Assembly (NCBI RefSeq): GCF_041431415.1
Contig: NZ_CP107845.1
Location: forward strand, 620,001-684,000
Source: Streptomyces sp. NBC_00513
GTDB taxonomy: Bacteria > Actinomycetota > Actinomycetes > Streptomycetales > Streptomycetaceae
Reading direction: 5' to 3'
DNA length: 64,000 nucleotides
The position numbers and the translations under genes were made by a program. The notes under the pieces were generated by a model. It was not told where the DNA came from, searched no databases, and saw only the letters and a program-made list of their open reading frames with translations. This document shows positions 33,803 through 41,937 of the stretch, piece after piece (position 1 is the first letter of the stretch; each line of letters starts with the position of its first letter).

Positions 33803-34818
33803 AGCCCTTCGCCTACGTACGGGCCGGCAGCCTCCGGGAAGCCGCGGCCGCCTACGCGCAGCGCCCCGGCTCCCGCTACCTCGGCGGCGGCACCAACCTC
33901 GTCGACCTCATGAAGCACGGCGTCGAGACGCCGGGCACCCTCATCGACCTCACCCGGTTGCCTCTCCACGAGGTCGAGGAGCAGCCCGCGGGAGGAGTCA
34001 GCGTCGGCGCCCTCGTCCCCAACAGCGACCTGGCCGCGCATCCCCTCGTTCGATCCCGCTACCCCGCGCTCTCCCAGGCCCTGCTTGCCGGCGCGTCCGG
34101 ACAGTTGCGCAATGTCGCCACCACCGGCGGGAACCTGCTCCAGCGCACCCGGTGCCCGTACTTCCAGGACGTGTCCAAACCGTGCAACAAGCGCGAGCCC
34201 GGCACCGGCTGCGGTGCCCGCGAGGGCGTGCACCGCGATCACGCCGTGCTGGGTCATTCGGAGCAGTGCATCGCCACGCACCCCTCCGACATGGCGGTGG
34301 CCCTCGCCGCGCTGGACGCCGAGATCGAGCTGTACGGGGGCGAGGAGGGCACGCGGAGGGTGGCGGCGACGGAGTTCCACCGGCTGCCCGGCGAGGAGCC
34401 CGAGCGGGACACCGTCATCCGCCCGGGGGAGATCATCACCGCCGTGGTGCTGCCTCCCGTGCCCGCCGGAGCGGTCTCCCTCTACCGCAAGGCCCGCGAC
34501 CGGGCCTCGTACGCCTTCGCGCTGGCCTCGGTCGCCGCCGTGCTCGAACTCGACGCCGGCCGCGTCCGGCACGTCGCGCTCGCCTTCGGCGGTCTGGCCC
34601 ACCGGCCCTGGCGTGCCACGATCGCCGAGGAGCGACTGCTCGGCGCCGAGCCCTCCGAAGCCGTCGTGCGGGAGGCCGTCGGGGCCGAGTTGGACCGCGC
34701 CCGGCCCCTGCGCGACAACGCGTTCAAGGTGGCTCTGGCCCACCGTCTCGCCTGCGACGTACTCGGCACCCTGATCCGTTCAGCCGGTGGACAGCCTCCC
34801 CTCCCCCGAACGCCTTGA
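33799..34818 (+). CDS. Molybdenum hydroxylase FAD subunit with extra Fe-S cluster
   Basis: 339 residues. FAD-binding type 2/CO-dehydrogenase flavoprotein fold: LGGGTNLVDLMK, QLRNVATTGGNLLQRTRCPYF and the C-terminal CODH-flavoprotein domain. Cysteines in RCPYF, KPCNK, GTGC and EQCIATHPSD match the ligands of the additional [4Fe-4S] cluster known in PaoB-type subunits. The GTG at 33799 overlaps the previous stop. It takes electrons from the small subunit to the terminal acceptor. Confidence 0.94.
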   Translation: MKPFAYVRAGSLREAAAAYAQRPGSRYLGGGTNLVDLMKHGVETPGTLIDLTRLPLHEVEEQPAGGVSVGALVPNSDLAAHPLVRSRYPALSQALLAGASGQLRNVATTGGNLLQRTRCPYFQDVSKPCNKREPGTGCGAREGVHRDHAVLGHSEQCIATHPSDMAVALAALDAEIELYGGEEGTRRVAATEFHRLPGEEPERDTVIRPGEIITAVVLPPVPAGAVSLYRKARDRASYAFALASVAAVLELDAGRVRHVALAFGGLAHRPWRATIAEERLLGAEPSEAVVREAVGAELDRARPLRDNAFKVALAHRLACDVLGTLIRSAGGQPPLPRTP

Positions 34819-34850
34819 CCCGCCCGCACCGATCAGGAAAGGGAGCCGCC

Positions 34851-36950
34851 ATGCGCCCCACCACCGCCCTCGGCAGCCCCGCCCCCCGGCGGGAGGGACG
34901 CGAGAAGGTCACGGGAGCCGCCCGCTACGCGGCCGAGCACACACCGCCCCGCTGCGCCTACGCCTGGCCCGTGCCCGCCACGATCGTGCGCGGCCGCGTC
35001 ACGGCCGTCGACGACACGGCCGCCATGTCCCTGCCGGGCGTGATCGGTGTGCTGTCCCCGTACAACGCGCCCCGTCTGGGCCCGTCGGACGACCCGACCC
35101 TGCAACTGCTCCAGGACGTCCGGATCCCCCACCGCGGCTGGTACGTGGCCGTCGCCGTCGCCGAGACACCGGAGGGCGCGCGGGCGGCGGCGTCCGCGCT
35201 CCGGATCACCTACGAGAGCGATCCGTACGACGTCACCCTCACCGCCGACCACCCGGACGCCTACACCCCCGAGGAGGCCAACGGCGGCCACCCCGCCCAC
35301 CGGGAGCAGGGCGATCCGGACGCGGCGCTGTCGGCGGCGCCCGTACAGGTCGATTGCGCCTACGCGGTGGCGCCGCTGCACAACCACCCCATGGAGCCGC
35401 ACGCGGCGACCGCCGACTGGGACGCCGGGCGCGGGCACCTGACCGTCCACGACTCCTGTCAGGGCGGCGGCGCCGTGCGAACGGCCCTGGCCGGCTTGTT
35501 CGCATTGCCCGAGGAGGACGTCACCGTCGTCTCCGAGCACGTGGGCGGCGGGTTCGGCTCCAAGGGCACCCCGCGCCCGCACGTGGTCCTGGCCGCGATG
35601 GCAGCGCGCCATTGCGACCGGCCCGTCAAGCTGTCCCTGCCGCGCGGGCACCTGCCCGCGACGGTCGGTCACCGCGCACCGACCCTGCACCGCATCCGGC
35701 TGGGCGCCCGCGCGGACGGAACGCTCACCGCGCTGACGCACGAGGTCACCACCCACACCTCACGCGTCCGCGAGTTCGTGGAACAGGCGGCCGTGCCGGC
35801 TCGTGTCATGTACGCGGTACCGGATGTCCGCACCACCCACCGCGCCGTCGCCCTGGACGTGCCCACCCCGTCCTGGATGCGGGCCCCCGGGGAGGCGCCG
35901 GGCATGTACGCCCTGGAGTCGGCCATGGACGAACTGGCCGAAGCGCTCGGCATCGACCCGGTGGAGCTGCGTCTGCGCAACGAGCCCCCGACCGAGCCCG
36001 ACAGTGGTCGCCCCTTCAGCAGCCGTCACCTGGTGGAATGCCTGCGCGAGGGCGCCGAGCGGTTCGGCTGGGCCGGCCGCCGCGATCCGTACCGGGACGG
36101 GCCGTTCCTCGTCGGGACGGGCATGGCCGCGGCCACCTATCCCGTGCTCATCGCCCCCTCGACCGCCCGCGCGCACGCCCGCCCGGACGGCGGTTACCTC
36201 GTCGAGATCAACGCCACCGACATCGGAACGGGCGCACGCACGGTACTGGCGCAGGTGGCCGCCGACACCCTGCGGGTACCGCTCGACTCCGTGTCGATCG
36301 CCATCGGACACACCGGCCTGCCCGCCGCCTCGCTCGCCGGCGGCTCCTCGGGCACCGCCTCCTGGGGGTGGGCCGTGCACGACGCCTGCGCCGCCCTGAC
36401 CGCGCGACTGGAACGCCATCGGGGCCCCCTGCCGGACGATGGGTTGTCCGCGTCCGCGGACACCACGCAGTCGGCCAAGCAGAAGTCCCCGTACGCCCGG
36501 CACGCCTTCGGCGCGCACTTCGCCGAGGTGCGGGTGGACACGGTCACCGGGGAGGTCCGGGTGAGCCGCCTGCTGGGTGTCTTCGCCGCGGGGCACATCC
36601 TCAACCCGCGCACCGCGCGTTCCCAGTTCAAGGGCGGCATGGTCATGGGGATCGGCATGGCGCTGACCGAACACAGCACCATGGACCCGGCGTTCGGCGA
36701 CTTCACCGAGAACGACCTGGCCGGTTACCACGTGCCGGCGCACGCCGACGTGCCGGTCCTCGAAGCGCACTGGATCGACGAACACGACAAGCACCTGAAT
36801 CCGATGGGCAGCAAGGGGATCGGCGAGATCGGGATCGTGGGGACCGCGGCGGCCATCGGGAACGCCGTGAGTCATGCCACGGGTCGGCGCCTGCGCGAAC
36901 TCCCCCTGACGCCGGACCGCGTCCTGTCGGCGCTCGATCGACGGGACTGA
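34851..36950 (+). CDS. Molybdenum hydroxylase large (molybdopterin-binding) subunit
   Basis: 699 residues. Aldehyde oxidase/xanthine dehydrogenase a/b hammerhead followed by the Moco domain: EVTTHTSRVREF, SEHVGGGFGSKG, SWMRAPGEAPGMYALESAMDELAE, SLAGGSSGTASWG and GSKGIGEIGIVG, the last carrying the catalytic Glu. With the two preceding genes it forms a complete alpha-beta-gamma hydroxylase, probably for aromatic aldehydes or N-heterocycles. AAAGGGAG precedes the ATG at 34851. No XdhC/PaoD chaperone gene is present in the window. Confidence 0.95.
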   Translation: MRPTTALGSPAPRREGREKVTGAARYAAEHTPPRCAYAWPVPATIVRGRVTAVDDTAAMSLPGVIGVLSPYNAPRLGPSDDPTLQLLQDVRIPHRGWYVAVAVAETPEGARAAASALRITYESDPYDVTLTADHPDAYTPEEANGGHPAHREQGDPDAALSAAPVQVDCAYAVAPLHNHPMEPHAATADWDAGRGHLTVHDSCQGGGAVRTALAGLFALPEEDVTVVSEHVGGGFGSKGTPRPHVVLAAMAARHCDRPVKLSLPRGHLPATVGHRAPTLHRIRLGARADGTLTALTHEVTTHTSRVREFVEQAAVPARVMYAVPDVRTTHRAVALDVPTPSWMRAPGEAPGMYALESAMDELAEALGIDPVELRLRNEPPTEPDSGRPFSSRHLVECLREGAERFGWAGRRDPYRDGPFLVGTGMAAATYPVLIAPSTARAHARPDGGYLVEINATDIGTGARTVLAQVAADTLRVPLDSVSIAIGHTGLPAASLAGGSSGTASWGWAVHDACAALTARLERHRGPLPDDGLSASADTTQSAKQKSPYARHAFGAHFAEVRVDTVTGEVRVSRLLGVFAAGHILNPRTARSQFKGGMVMGIGMALTEHSTMDPAFGDFTENDLAGYHVPAHADVPVLEAHWIDEHDKHLNPMGSKGIGEIGIVGTAAAIGNAVSHATGRRLRELPLTPDRVLSALDRRD

Positions 36951-36968
36951 GACGGTCCACCGACGCAT

Positions 36969-37012
36969 GTGTGGGGGGCGCCCACCCTCCACGGGGTGGA
37001 CGCCCCCCACAC
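36969..37012. terminator. Bidirectional hairpin
   Basis: Arms 36969-36980 and 37001-37012, with an inner CCACC/GGTGG pairing. Between the hydroxylase operon and the convergent PRC-barrel gene. Confidence 0.8.
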
Positions 37013-37034
37013 GTGCCTCGCGGGCCGGGCCGGT

Positions 37035-37403
37035 TCAGGCGGGTCGGCCGCCGAACGGGGCCCCGGTGCCGTAGTACGTGCCCAGTTCCTCGTTGTAGCC
37101 CGCGTCGCCGAGGTGCTTGTCCCTGTGGAACTCGGGAGCGTTCTTGATCTGCTCCTTGGTCCGGTCGACGTGGATCTTCCGTTCCTCCACGTCGATCCGG
37201 CTGATCGTCCCGGCCGGCAGGAGGACCTCCTTGCCGAAGATCCAGGGGCCCGTGTCGACCACGAGGTACGAGGAACCGACCTCGTCGGAGTGCTTGTCCA
37301 CCTTGCCGATGGAACCGTCCGCGGCCTCGACCTTGTACCCCGTCAGATCGGCACCGGCCGTTCGGCCGGACGTCTCGCGGTAACCCCACACGTTGTCGGA
37401 CAT
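37035..37403 (-). CDS. PRC-barrel domain protein
   Basis: 122 residues. An N-terminal PRC-barrel-like fold: GADLTGYKVEAADGSIGKVDKHSDEVGSSYLVVDTGPWIFGKEVLLPAG, with a charged C-terminal tail ending in a Gly/Tyr/Pro stretch. In actinomycetes such proteins are often stress-induced; binding partners are unknown. AAGGAG lies 8 bases before the ATG at 37403. Soluble. Confidence 0.9.
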   Translation of the reverse strand: MSDNVWGYRETSGRTAGADLTGYKVEAADGSIGKVDKHSDEVGSSYLVVDTGPWIFGKEVLLPAGTISRIDVEERKIHVDRTKEQIKNAPEFHRDKHLGDAGYNEELGTYYGTGAPFGGRPA

Positions 37404-37546
37404 GAGAACAACTCCTTCACACTCGTCGGTGGCGACGGCCGCTTCCTCTCGGAGCCCGCGAACCACGGGAACCGGAGCGGCGCGGATCCGTCGAAAGGGC
37501 GCCTGCCCTCAAAGATCCGGTCCACACGGGTGGTGGTCGGTCGTCG

Positions 37547-38245
37547 TCATCGACAGTCGGTCGGGCCGACCGCGGCTTCGGCGAGTCCGTGATCAGGTCC
37601 GGAGCCGGAGCCGGGAACGCGCCACATCGGCCAGAGGGGCGGCCCTCCGCCCGGCAGCCGGATCTCGCCGGTGACGCGGAAGCCGAACTTCTCGTAGAAG
37701 GGGACGTTCGAGGCCTTGCTGGACTCCAGGTAGGCAGGTTCGCCGAGCCGGTCGCAGTGGGCCAACTGCTCGCGTACGAGGGCCGAACCGACTCCCGTGC
37801 CCTGGAACGCCGGGTCGGTTCCCAGGGTGGGCAGGTACCAGTGGGGCCCTTCGGGGTGGCTCTCGTGCAGGGTGTTCTCCACCTCGGCCGCTCGCCGCAA
37901 CCCTCGTACGCCGAAGGTGCGCGCGTAGCCGGGAAGGGCCGCGAGTTCCCGCACCGAGGAGGGCTGCCAGCGGCCCGGGCCCGACCAGAGCGCGGCCGCC
38001 AGCAGTTCTCCCCCGCGCGTCGCGGCCACTCGGACGGCGCCGGCGCGCGGGCGCTGCTGCCGCGAGATCAGCTTGAAGAAGCGGGCGGTCCTGCGCGCCC
38101 GATGGGACGGTTCGGGGAACATCCAGACCATGACCGGGTCGTCGGCGAAGGACCGGGCCAGGAGCGCGGCGACCGCGCCCGATTCGGCGGGGCGCGCGCA
38201 CCGGATCCCGTACCCGGCGGCCGGCAGCGCTGTACGTACGTTCAT
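37547..38245 (-). CDS. GNAT-family N-acetyltransferase
   Basis: 232 residues. Acetyl-CoA motif A: WYLPTLGTDPAFQGTGVGSALVREQL; motif B: AYLESSKASNVPFYEKFGFRVTGE. It closely resembles small-molecule acetyltransferases of actinomycetes including puromycin-acetyltransferase-like enzymes (ARSFADDPVMVWMFP). Its start at 38245 is leaderless: TACCGT lies exactly six bases upstream. Substrate unknown; antibiotic or amine detoxification is possible. Confidence 0.92.
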   Translation of the reverse strand: MNVRTALPAAGYGIRCARPAESGAVAALLARSFADDPVMVWMFPEPSHRARRTARFFKLISRQQRPRAGAVRVAATRGGELLAAALWSGPGRWQPSSVRELAALPGYARTFGVRGLRRAAEVENTLHESHPEGPHWYLPTLGTDPAFQGTGVGSALVREQLAHCDRLGEPAYLESSKASNVPFYEKFGFRVTGEIRLPGGGPPLWPMWRVPGSGSGPDHGLAEAAVGPTDCR

Positions 38246-38257
38246 GGGGCCACGGTA
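38246..38257 (-). promoter_or_regulatory. -10 box of leaderless GNAT gene
   Basis: On the minus strand TACCGT (38257-38252), then six bases, then ATG at 38245. Confidence 0.55.
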
Positions 38258-38468
38258 GGCAGCGCGACCGGGCCGCCCCGCCGCGCTTCGACGGACACGC
38301 CGGACAGGCCTGCCGGACGGCCCCACAGCCGGTCCACCGGCCGGCCGACGGTCGGGGCGGCGATCCGCACGTAAGGAATTCGTCATCACCGCGGACGCGC
38401 CGTACGGGCCGTTGATCGCATTGAATGCGGTGAGACGGACGAACAGTGATCACGACGAGGGAGCGGCA

Positions 38469-39020
38469 GTGGGAGACAGGAAGCGGCGCGGACGGCTGAT
38501 CGCCGGGGCACTGATCGTGGCTGGGGCGGTGCTGGGCGTCGGGCTGTACTGGCTCCAGCCGTGGAAGCTCTGGCAGAACGAGACCGTCAGCGAGGCGCTC
38601 CCGACGGCGGCCACCACGAACTCCTCCGCCACCGCCACCGGCAGCGGAGGGGGAGGCGGTACCGGTCCGCGAACCCTCGCCCAGGGCTCCCTGATCAGCC
38701 ACGAGCACACCACCACGGGCACGGCGAAGCTCATCGGCCTCCCCGACGGTTCCCGCACCCTCCGCCTGGAGAACCTCGACACCAGCAACGGTCCCGACCT
38801 TCGGGTCTGGCTGACCGATGCCCCGGTCAAGGAGGGGGTGGGCGGCTGGCGCGTGTTCGACGACGGCAAGTACGTCAGCCTGGGCAAGCTCAAGGGCAAC
38901 AAGGGTGACCAGAACTACGCGATCCCCGAGGGGCTGAACCTCTCCGACTACAGCAGCGTCACCATCTGGTGCGACCGCTTCGACGTCTCCTTCGGGGCGG
39001 CCGAACTGGCCGGGACCTGA
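38469..39020 (+). CDS. Membrane-anchored DM13-domain protein
   Basis: 183 residues. A short basic N-terminus, one membrane helix (~10-32, LIAGALIVAGAVLGVGLYWL), a Ser/Thr/Gly-rich linker (~45-70) and an extracytoplasmic DM13 domain (GTAKLIGLPDGSRTLRLENLDTSNGPDLRVWLTD, ending VTIWCDRFDVSFGAAEL). The DM13 cysteine typical of electron-transfer members is present (IWCDRF). GAGGGAG lies 5 bases before the GTG at 38469. A haem-free redox or adhesive role is suggested for the domain in the literature; not proven here. Confidence 0.92.
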   Translation: MGDRKRRGRLIAGALIVAGAVLGVGLYWLQPWKLWQNETVSEALPTAATTNSSATATGSGGGGGTGPRTLAQGSLISHEHTTTGTAKLIGLPDGSRTLRLENLDTSNGPDLRVWLTDAPVKEGVGGWRVFDDGKYVSLGKLKGNKGDQNYAIPEGLNLSDYSSVTIWCDRFDVSFGAAELAGT

Positions 39021-39135
39021 CCGCCGTCACCCTCGGGCACCGTGCTCCGCACCAGGCGCGCCCTCCGCGGTGAAATCCGGTCTTCCGGGTAACGGAAGGG
39101 GAGACCAGCCGCAACGCACGGAGGAGAAGAGAACC

Positions 39136-39555
39136 ATGGCGTCTTCATTGCTCGAAGCTGTCGACATCAAGGCACCGGTCGCGGTGAGTTGGGTGCTCTG
39201 GAAGGACATCGAGCGCTGGCCTTCGTTCCTCAGTCACGTCAAGCACGTCGAGCGCATCGACTCGCGCACGTTCGCCTGGCAGGTGTCGCTGCCGGGCGCG
39301 GACAAGAGTTTCGTGGCGGAACTCACCGAGGTGATACCGCAGGAGCGCATCGCCTGGCGTACGACCGAGGGGGTCCACCACGCGGGTGTGGTCACCTTCC
39401 ACCGGCTCAGCGACACGGAGAGCCGGGTGACCCTTCAGATCGAGTACGACCCGAAGGGTTTCGTGGAGCGGCTGGGTGCGCTCACCAACCTCGACTCGAC
39501 CCTGGCCAACTACGACTTGGGCGAGTTCCAGCGGATGGCCGAGCAGGGGGCCTGA
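39136..39555 (+). CDS. SRPBCC-family protein (cyclase/dehydrase type)
   Basis: 139 residues of the START/Bet v1-like SRPBCC fold: an opening strand with KAPVAVSWVLWKDIERWPSFLSHVKHVERID, ERIAWRTTEGVHHAGVVTFHRL, RVTLQIEYDPKGFVERLG. Similar to the stress-associated YndB/cyclase-like proteins with a hydrophobic ligand pocket. GGAGGAGAAGAG precedes the ATG at 39136. Ligand unknown. Confidence 0.9.
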   Translation: MASSLLEAVDIKAPVAVSWVLWKDIERWPSFLSHVKHVERIDSRTFAWQVSLPGADKSFVAELTEVIPQERIAWRTTEGVHHAGVVTFHRLSDTESRVTLQIEYDPKGFVERLGALTNLDSTLANYDLGEFQRMAEQGA

Positions 39556-39776
39556 GCCTGACCGGGCGAGGGCGGCACCGAGCGAGGCGCCCACCCACCG
39601 GCGGACACCAGACCGTGCGGCGGATGTGCCCGTCCGGAGTAGAGGAGTACCGATACTTCTGGTCGGGCGTCGGGCCATTGGGGTGATCCGCCATTGCCTG
39701 TAGGGCACTTGGAGCGTTCTCGGGTCGGACGCGGCACCGTTCGTGACGCGTCGTTCCGATATCCATGGGAGTCATC

Positions 39777-40031
39777 ATGCGCATGCGTTCCGCTCTGACC
39801 GCGACCGTTCTCGCCGCCGGCATTCTGCTGGGCGGCGCCGGGGCCGCACTGGCGAACGGCGGGGACATCGAGGGAGAGTACTTCTCCGGAGGCGCGTCGC
39901 GGTTCCAGTCCGACTGCTCTTCTGCCGCGGCGATCCCGGCGCGTGTGGGACCGGTCTACACCCAGGCGTGTGCGGTCGAGGCCGAGCGCGAGCACGCCGA
40001 GTTCGGCCACTTCACCGGCTTCGGTCACTGA
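39777..40031 (+). CDS. Small secreted protein
   Basis: 84 residues. Signal peptide (MRSALTATVLAAGILLGGAG, cleavage near ALANG) and a ~53-residue mature part with two cysteines (DCSS, ACAV) and several His near the C-terminus (HAEFGHFTGFGH). GGGAG precedes the ATG at 39777; an ATG at 39765 would add 4 residues. Family not recognised. Confidence 0.75.
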   Translation: MRMRSALTATVLAAGILLGGAGAALANGGDIEGEYFSGGASRFQSDCSSAAAIPARVGPVYTQACAVEAEREHAEFGHFTGFGH

Positions 40032-40045
40032 CCCGCGAGGACTCC

Positions 40046-40072
40046 GGGGGCCCCGCCGTCGGCGGGGCCCCC
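40046..40072. terminator. 12-bp GC hairpin
   Basis: GGGGGCCCCGCC, loop GTC, GGCGGGGCCCCC, 15 bases after the secreted protein's stop codon. Confidence 0.85.
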
Positions 40073-40262
40073 GACGTGACGGTCTCGCGCGGCACCCGAA
40101 TCCCACGCCGAACGCGTCCGCGGCCCGGCGATCACAGGGCGAACGGGACACCAGGTTCGACAGACACCCGCCACACACACCCTGGGTGACGATTCGGTCA
40201 CTGTCGCGTACGGGCGGTACCCCCGGCGTGCCGGGGTGAGCACTCCCCCGCACCCTGGAGAC

Positions 40263-40481
40263 ATGGCTACAGACGGACTGCGCGTGATCGTGGACCCGCC
40301 CGACGAACACGGCGGACGGCGGGTCCTCATCGACGGGAAAGTCCTCGGCACCGCTCTCGGCCCCGCCGATGTGCTCGAACTGCTGCGCCGCGCCGGACTC
40401 GACCCCGACGAGGTCGCCCCCTACGGAGCGGGCCTCATCGAATGGCAAGGGGGCGGCCCCGCGCAATGGGGCGCACGCTAG
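40263..40481 (+). CDS. Small conserved hypothetical protein
   Basis: 72 residues, ATG at 40263 with GGAG just upstream. Soluble, two-strand/helix pattern: GLRVIVDPPDEHGGRRVLIDGKVLG, then PADVLELLRRAGLDPDEV, then the aromatic end LIEWQGGGPAQWG. No family recognised; composition and coding bias support a real gene. Confidence 0.65.
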   Translation: MATDGLRVIVDPPDEHGGRRVLIDGKVLGTALGPADVLELLRRAGLDPDEVAPYGAGLIEWQGGGPAQWGAR

Positions 40482-40550
40482 GCCGTCTCGACCGGCCGTG
40501 TCCACCCCCGCCGCACGCGGCGGTGTTCAGCGTGCGCGGACGCCATTCGA

Positions 40551-41354
40551 TCACGCCCCTCGGTCATCCGTGGGTAGCCCTCCGTCCCGTCCGGCGCTCC
40601 GCGATGCTCGCCGCAGCATCTCCCCCGTGACGCCCGCCGCCCCGTAAGCGGCGACGAGATGCACCATCGAGGTCGTGTGCGGGTGTTCCCTCTCGAACTC
40701 CCCCAGCGCACGCCGCCCGGCGTCCGTCACCCGCTGCCACCGGGTGGGGCGCCGCTGAAAACCTATGACCACGCCTGTGAACGGAACGAGCAGGGCCAGG
40801 AGACTCCCGGGCCGCGTGAGGGTGTCCGGATCCGCGCCCAGCAAGGTCGCGGGCACGATCAGCACGGACAACAACGCCAACAGGCACCCCACCACCTGGC
40901 CGCCCGCCCACACCGTGAGCACCCGAATCGTGCGCGGCGACACCGACAGCCCGCGCTCGGAAAGCGAGTTGCCGAGCTCTCGCACGGCCGGCCCGCGCGC
41001 GAGCGCACGATGCAGGGCGGGCCCGCGGCTCGTACGGGCCAACACTTCCAGCACGTTCCGCTCCATCGCGTTGTGGGCGACCGCCCCAGGGCGCACGGTG
41101 ACGTGGTCGCCGCGCTGACCGGCGACGATCAACCGGCCGTCCACGCGCATCCCCGTCAGCGCCGTGTTCACGGCCCGTCCGGGGCCGCCGCGCAGGTAGG
41201 CCGCCTCCAGGACGTCCCGGACGCGAGCGTCCGCGCCCGCCTCCGGACCAGGACCAGGACCAGGACCCGAGAGCCTGCCCGACCGGACGATCAGCAGGAC
41301 GGACGAGACGATGACGGCCACGTGGATCGCCAGGAGGTACACGGGGGTGCTCAT
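40551..41354 (-). CDS. TIGR04222-domain membrane protein
   Basis: About 267 residues. A first membrane helix (~5-23), a Pro/Gly linker, a cytoplasmic helical domain (VRDVLEAAYLRGGPGRAVNTALTGMRVDGRLIVAG) and two further helices (~145-165 and ~178-200). The layout and the AYLRGGPGRAV start match the TIGR04222 family of actinobacterial membrane proteins of unknown role. The ATG at 41354 has a weak ribosome site; a GTG at 41402 lies within the inverted repeat and is less likely. Confidence 0.82.
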   Translation of the reverse strand: MSTPVYLLAIHVAVIVSSVLLIVRSGRLSGPGPGPGPEAGADARVRDVLEAAYLRGGPGRAVNTALTGMRVDGRLIVAGQRGDHVTVRPGAVAHNAMERNVLEVLARTSRGPALHRALARGPAVRELGNSLSERGLSVSPRTIRVLTVWAGGQVVGCLLALLSVLIVPATLLGADPDTLTRPGSLLALLVPFTGVVIGFQRRPTRWQRVTDAGRRALGEFEREHPHTTSMVHLVAAYGAAGVTGEMLRRASRSAGRDGGLPTDDRGA

Positions 41355-41382
41355 CGACCGATGCCGTTCTGTCGATTCCCCG

Positions 41383-41411
41383 GCACGTTCCGTGATCGGC
41401 ACGGAACGTGC
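41383..41411. promoter_or_regulatory. Perfect 12-bp inverted repeat upstream of TIGR04222 gene
   Basis: GCACGTTCCGTG, 5-base spacer, CACGGAACGTGC, 29-57 bases before the start at 41354. Its position in the promoter/leader suggests an operator or a leader hairpin rather than a terminator. Confidence 0.6.
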
Positions 41412-41937
41412 ATACGGCCTGTTGCCCGGTTCATGACCATCCCCCGTCGCGAGCGGACCACGATTCAGCCCGGCGCCCCGAGGGGCGTGCAGGGGTAATG
41501 GCCGCTCACGCCGTGCTCGAATCCTTCAACTTGCATGTTCAGAGCATGATTTGAGGTTACGTCAGCATCGTGATGACCGAAGAGGTGACCCGAGGGCCGC
41601 CGGTCATCCGCCCCGCGTACCACGCGGACTCTTCGGGGCCGCAAGCCATTTCCGGCGACGCCACCCCTCCACCCGCCGATTCCGGCCAACCTCTCCCTCG
41701 GCGACGCCCGGGAGCCCGACGGCACCCGAACACGATCAGCCGCCACGCCGGGGGGACCGTCACCACGAGGTCGGCCAGATCCCGCTGCTCCCGCCGCCGG
41801 CCTGCGCTCTACTCACTCCCTCCGGTTCCCCGCGACCACGCGACCGCCCCGCCGCACACAGCGCGGACGGGTCGGCTTTCCCTGCGCGGACGCGGGCGAA
41901 CCGGCCTCCAAGGAAACCTGGTCGAAGGGGAATCGAG
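41412..41937. other. 525-base spacer before the ABC exporter
   Basis: No gene supported; I looked for a short precursor-peptide gene, since exporters of this type may move peptides, and found none convincing. An AT-richer patch around 41525-41560 (CAACTTGCATGTTCAGAGC and on) is the best promoter candidate. The end carries GAAGGGG before the exporter's ATG. Confidence 0.45.

Noticed and set aside
41412..41937. Search for a precursor peptide upstream of the ABC exporter
   Set aside because: Short frames exist but none has a ribosome site plus a leader/core pattern.
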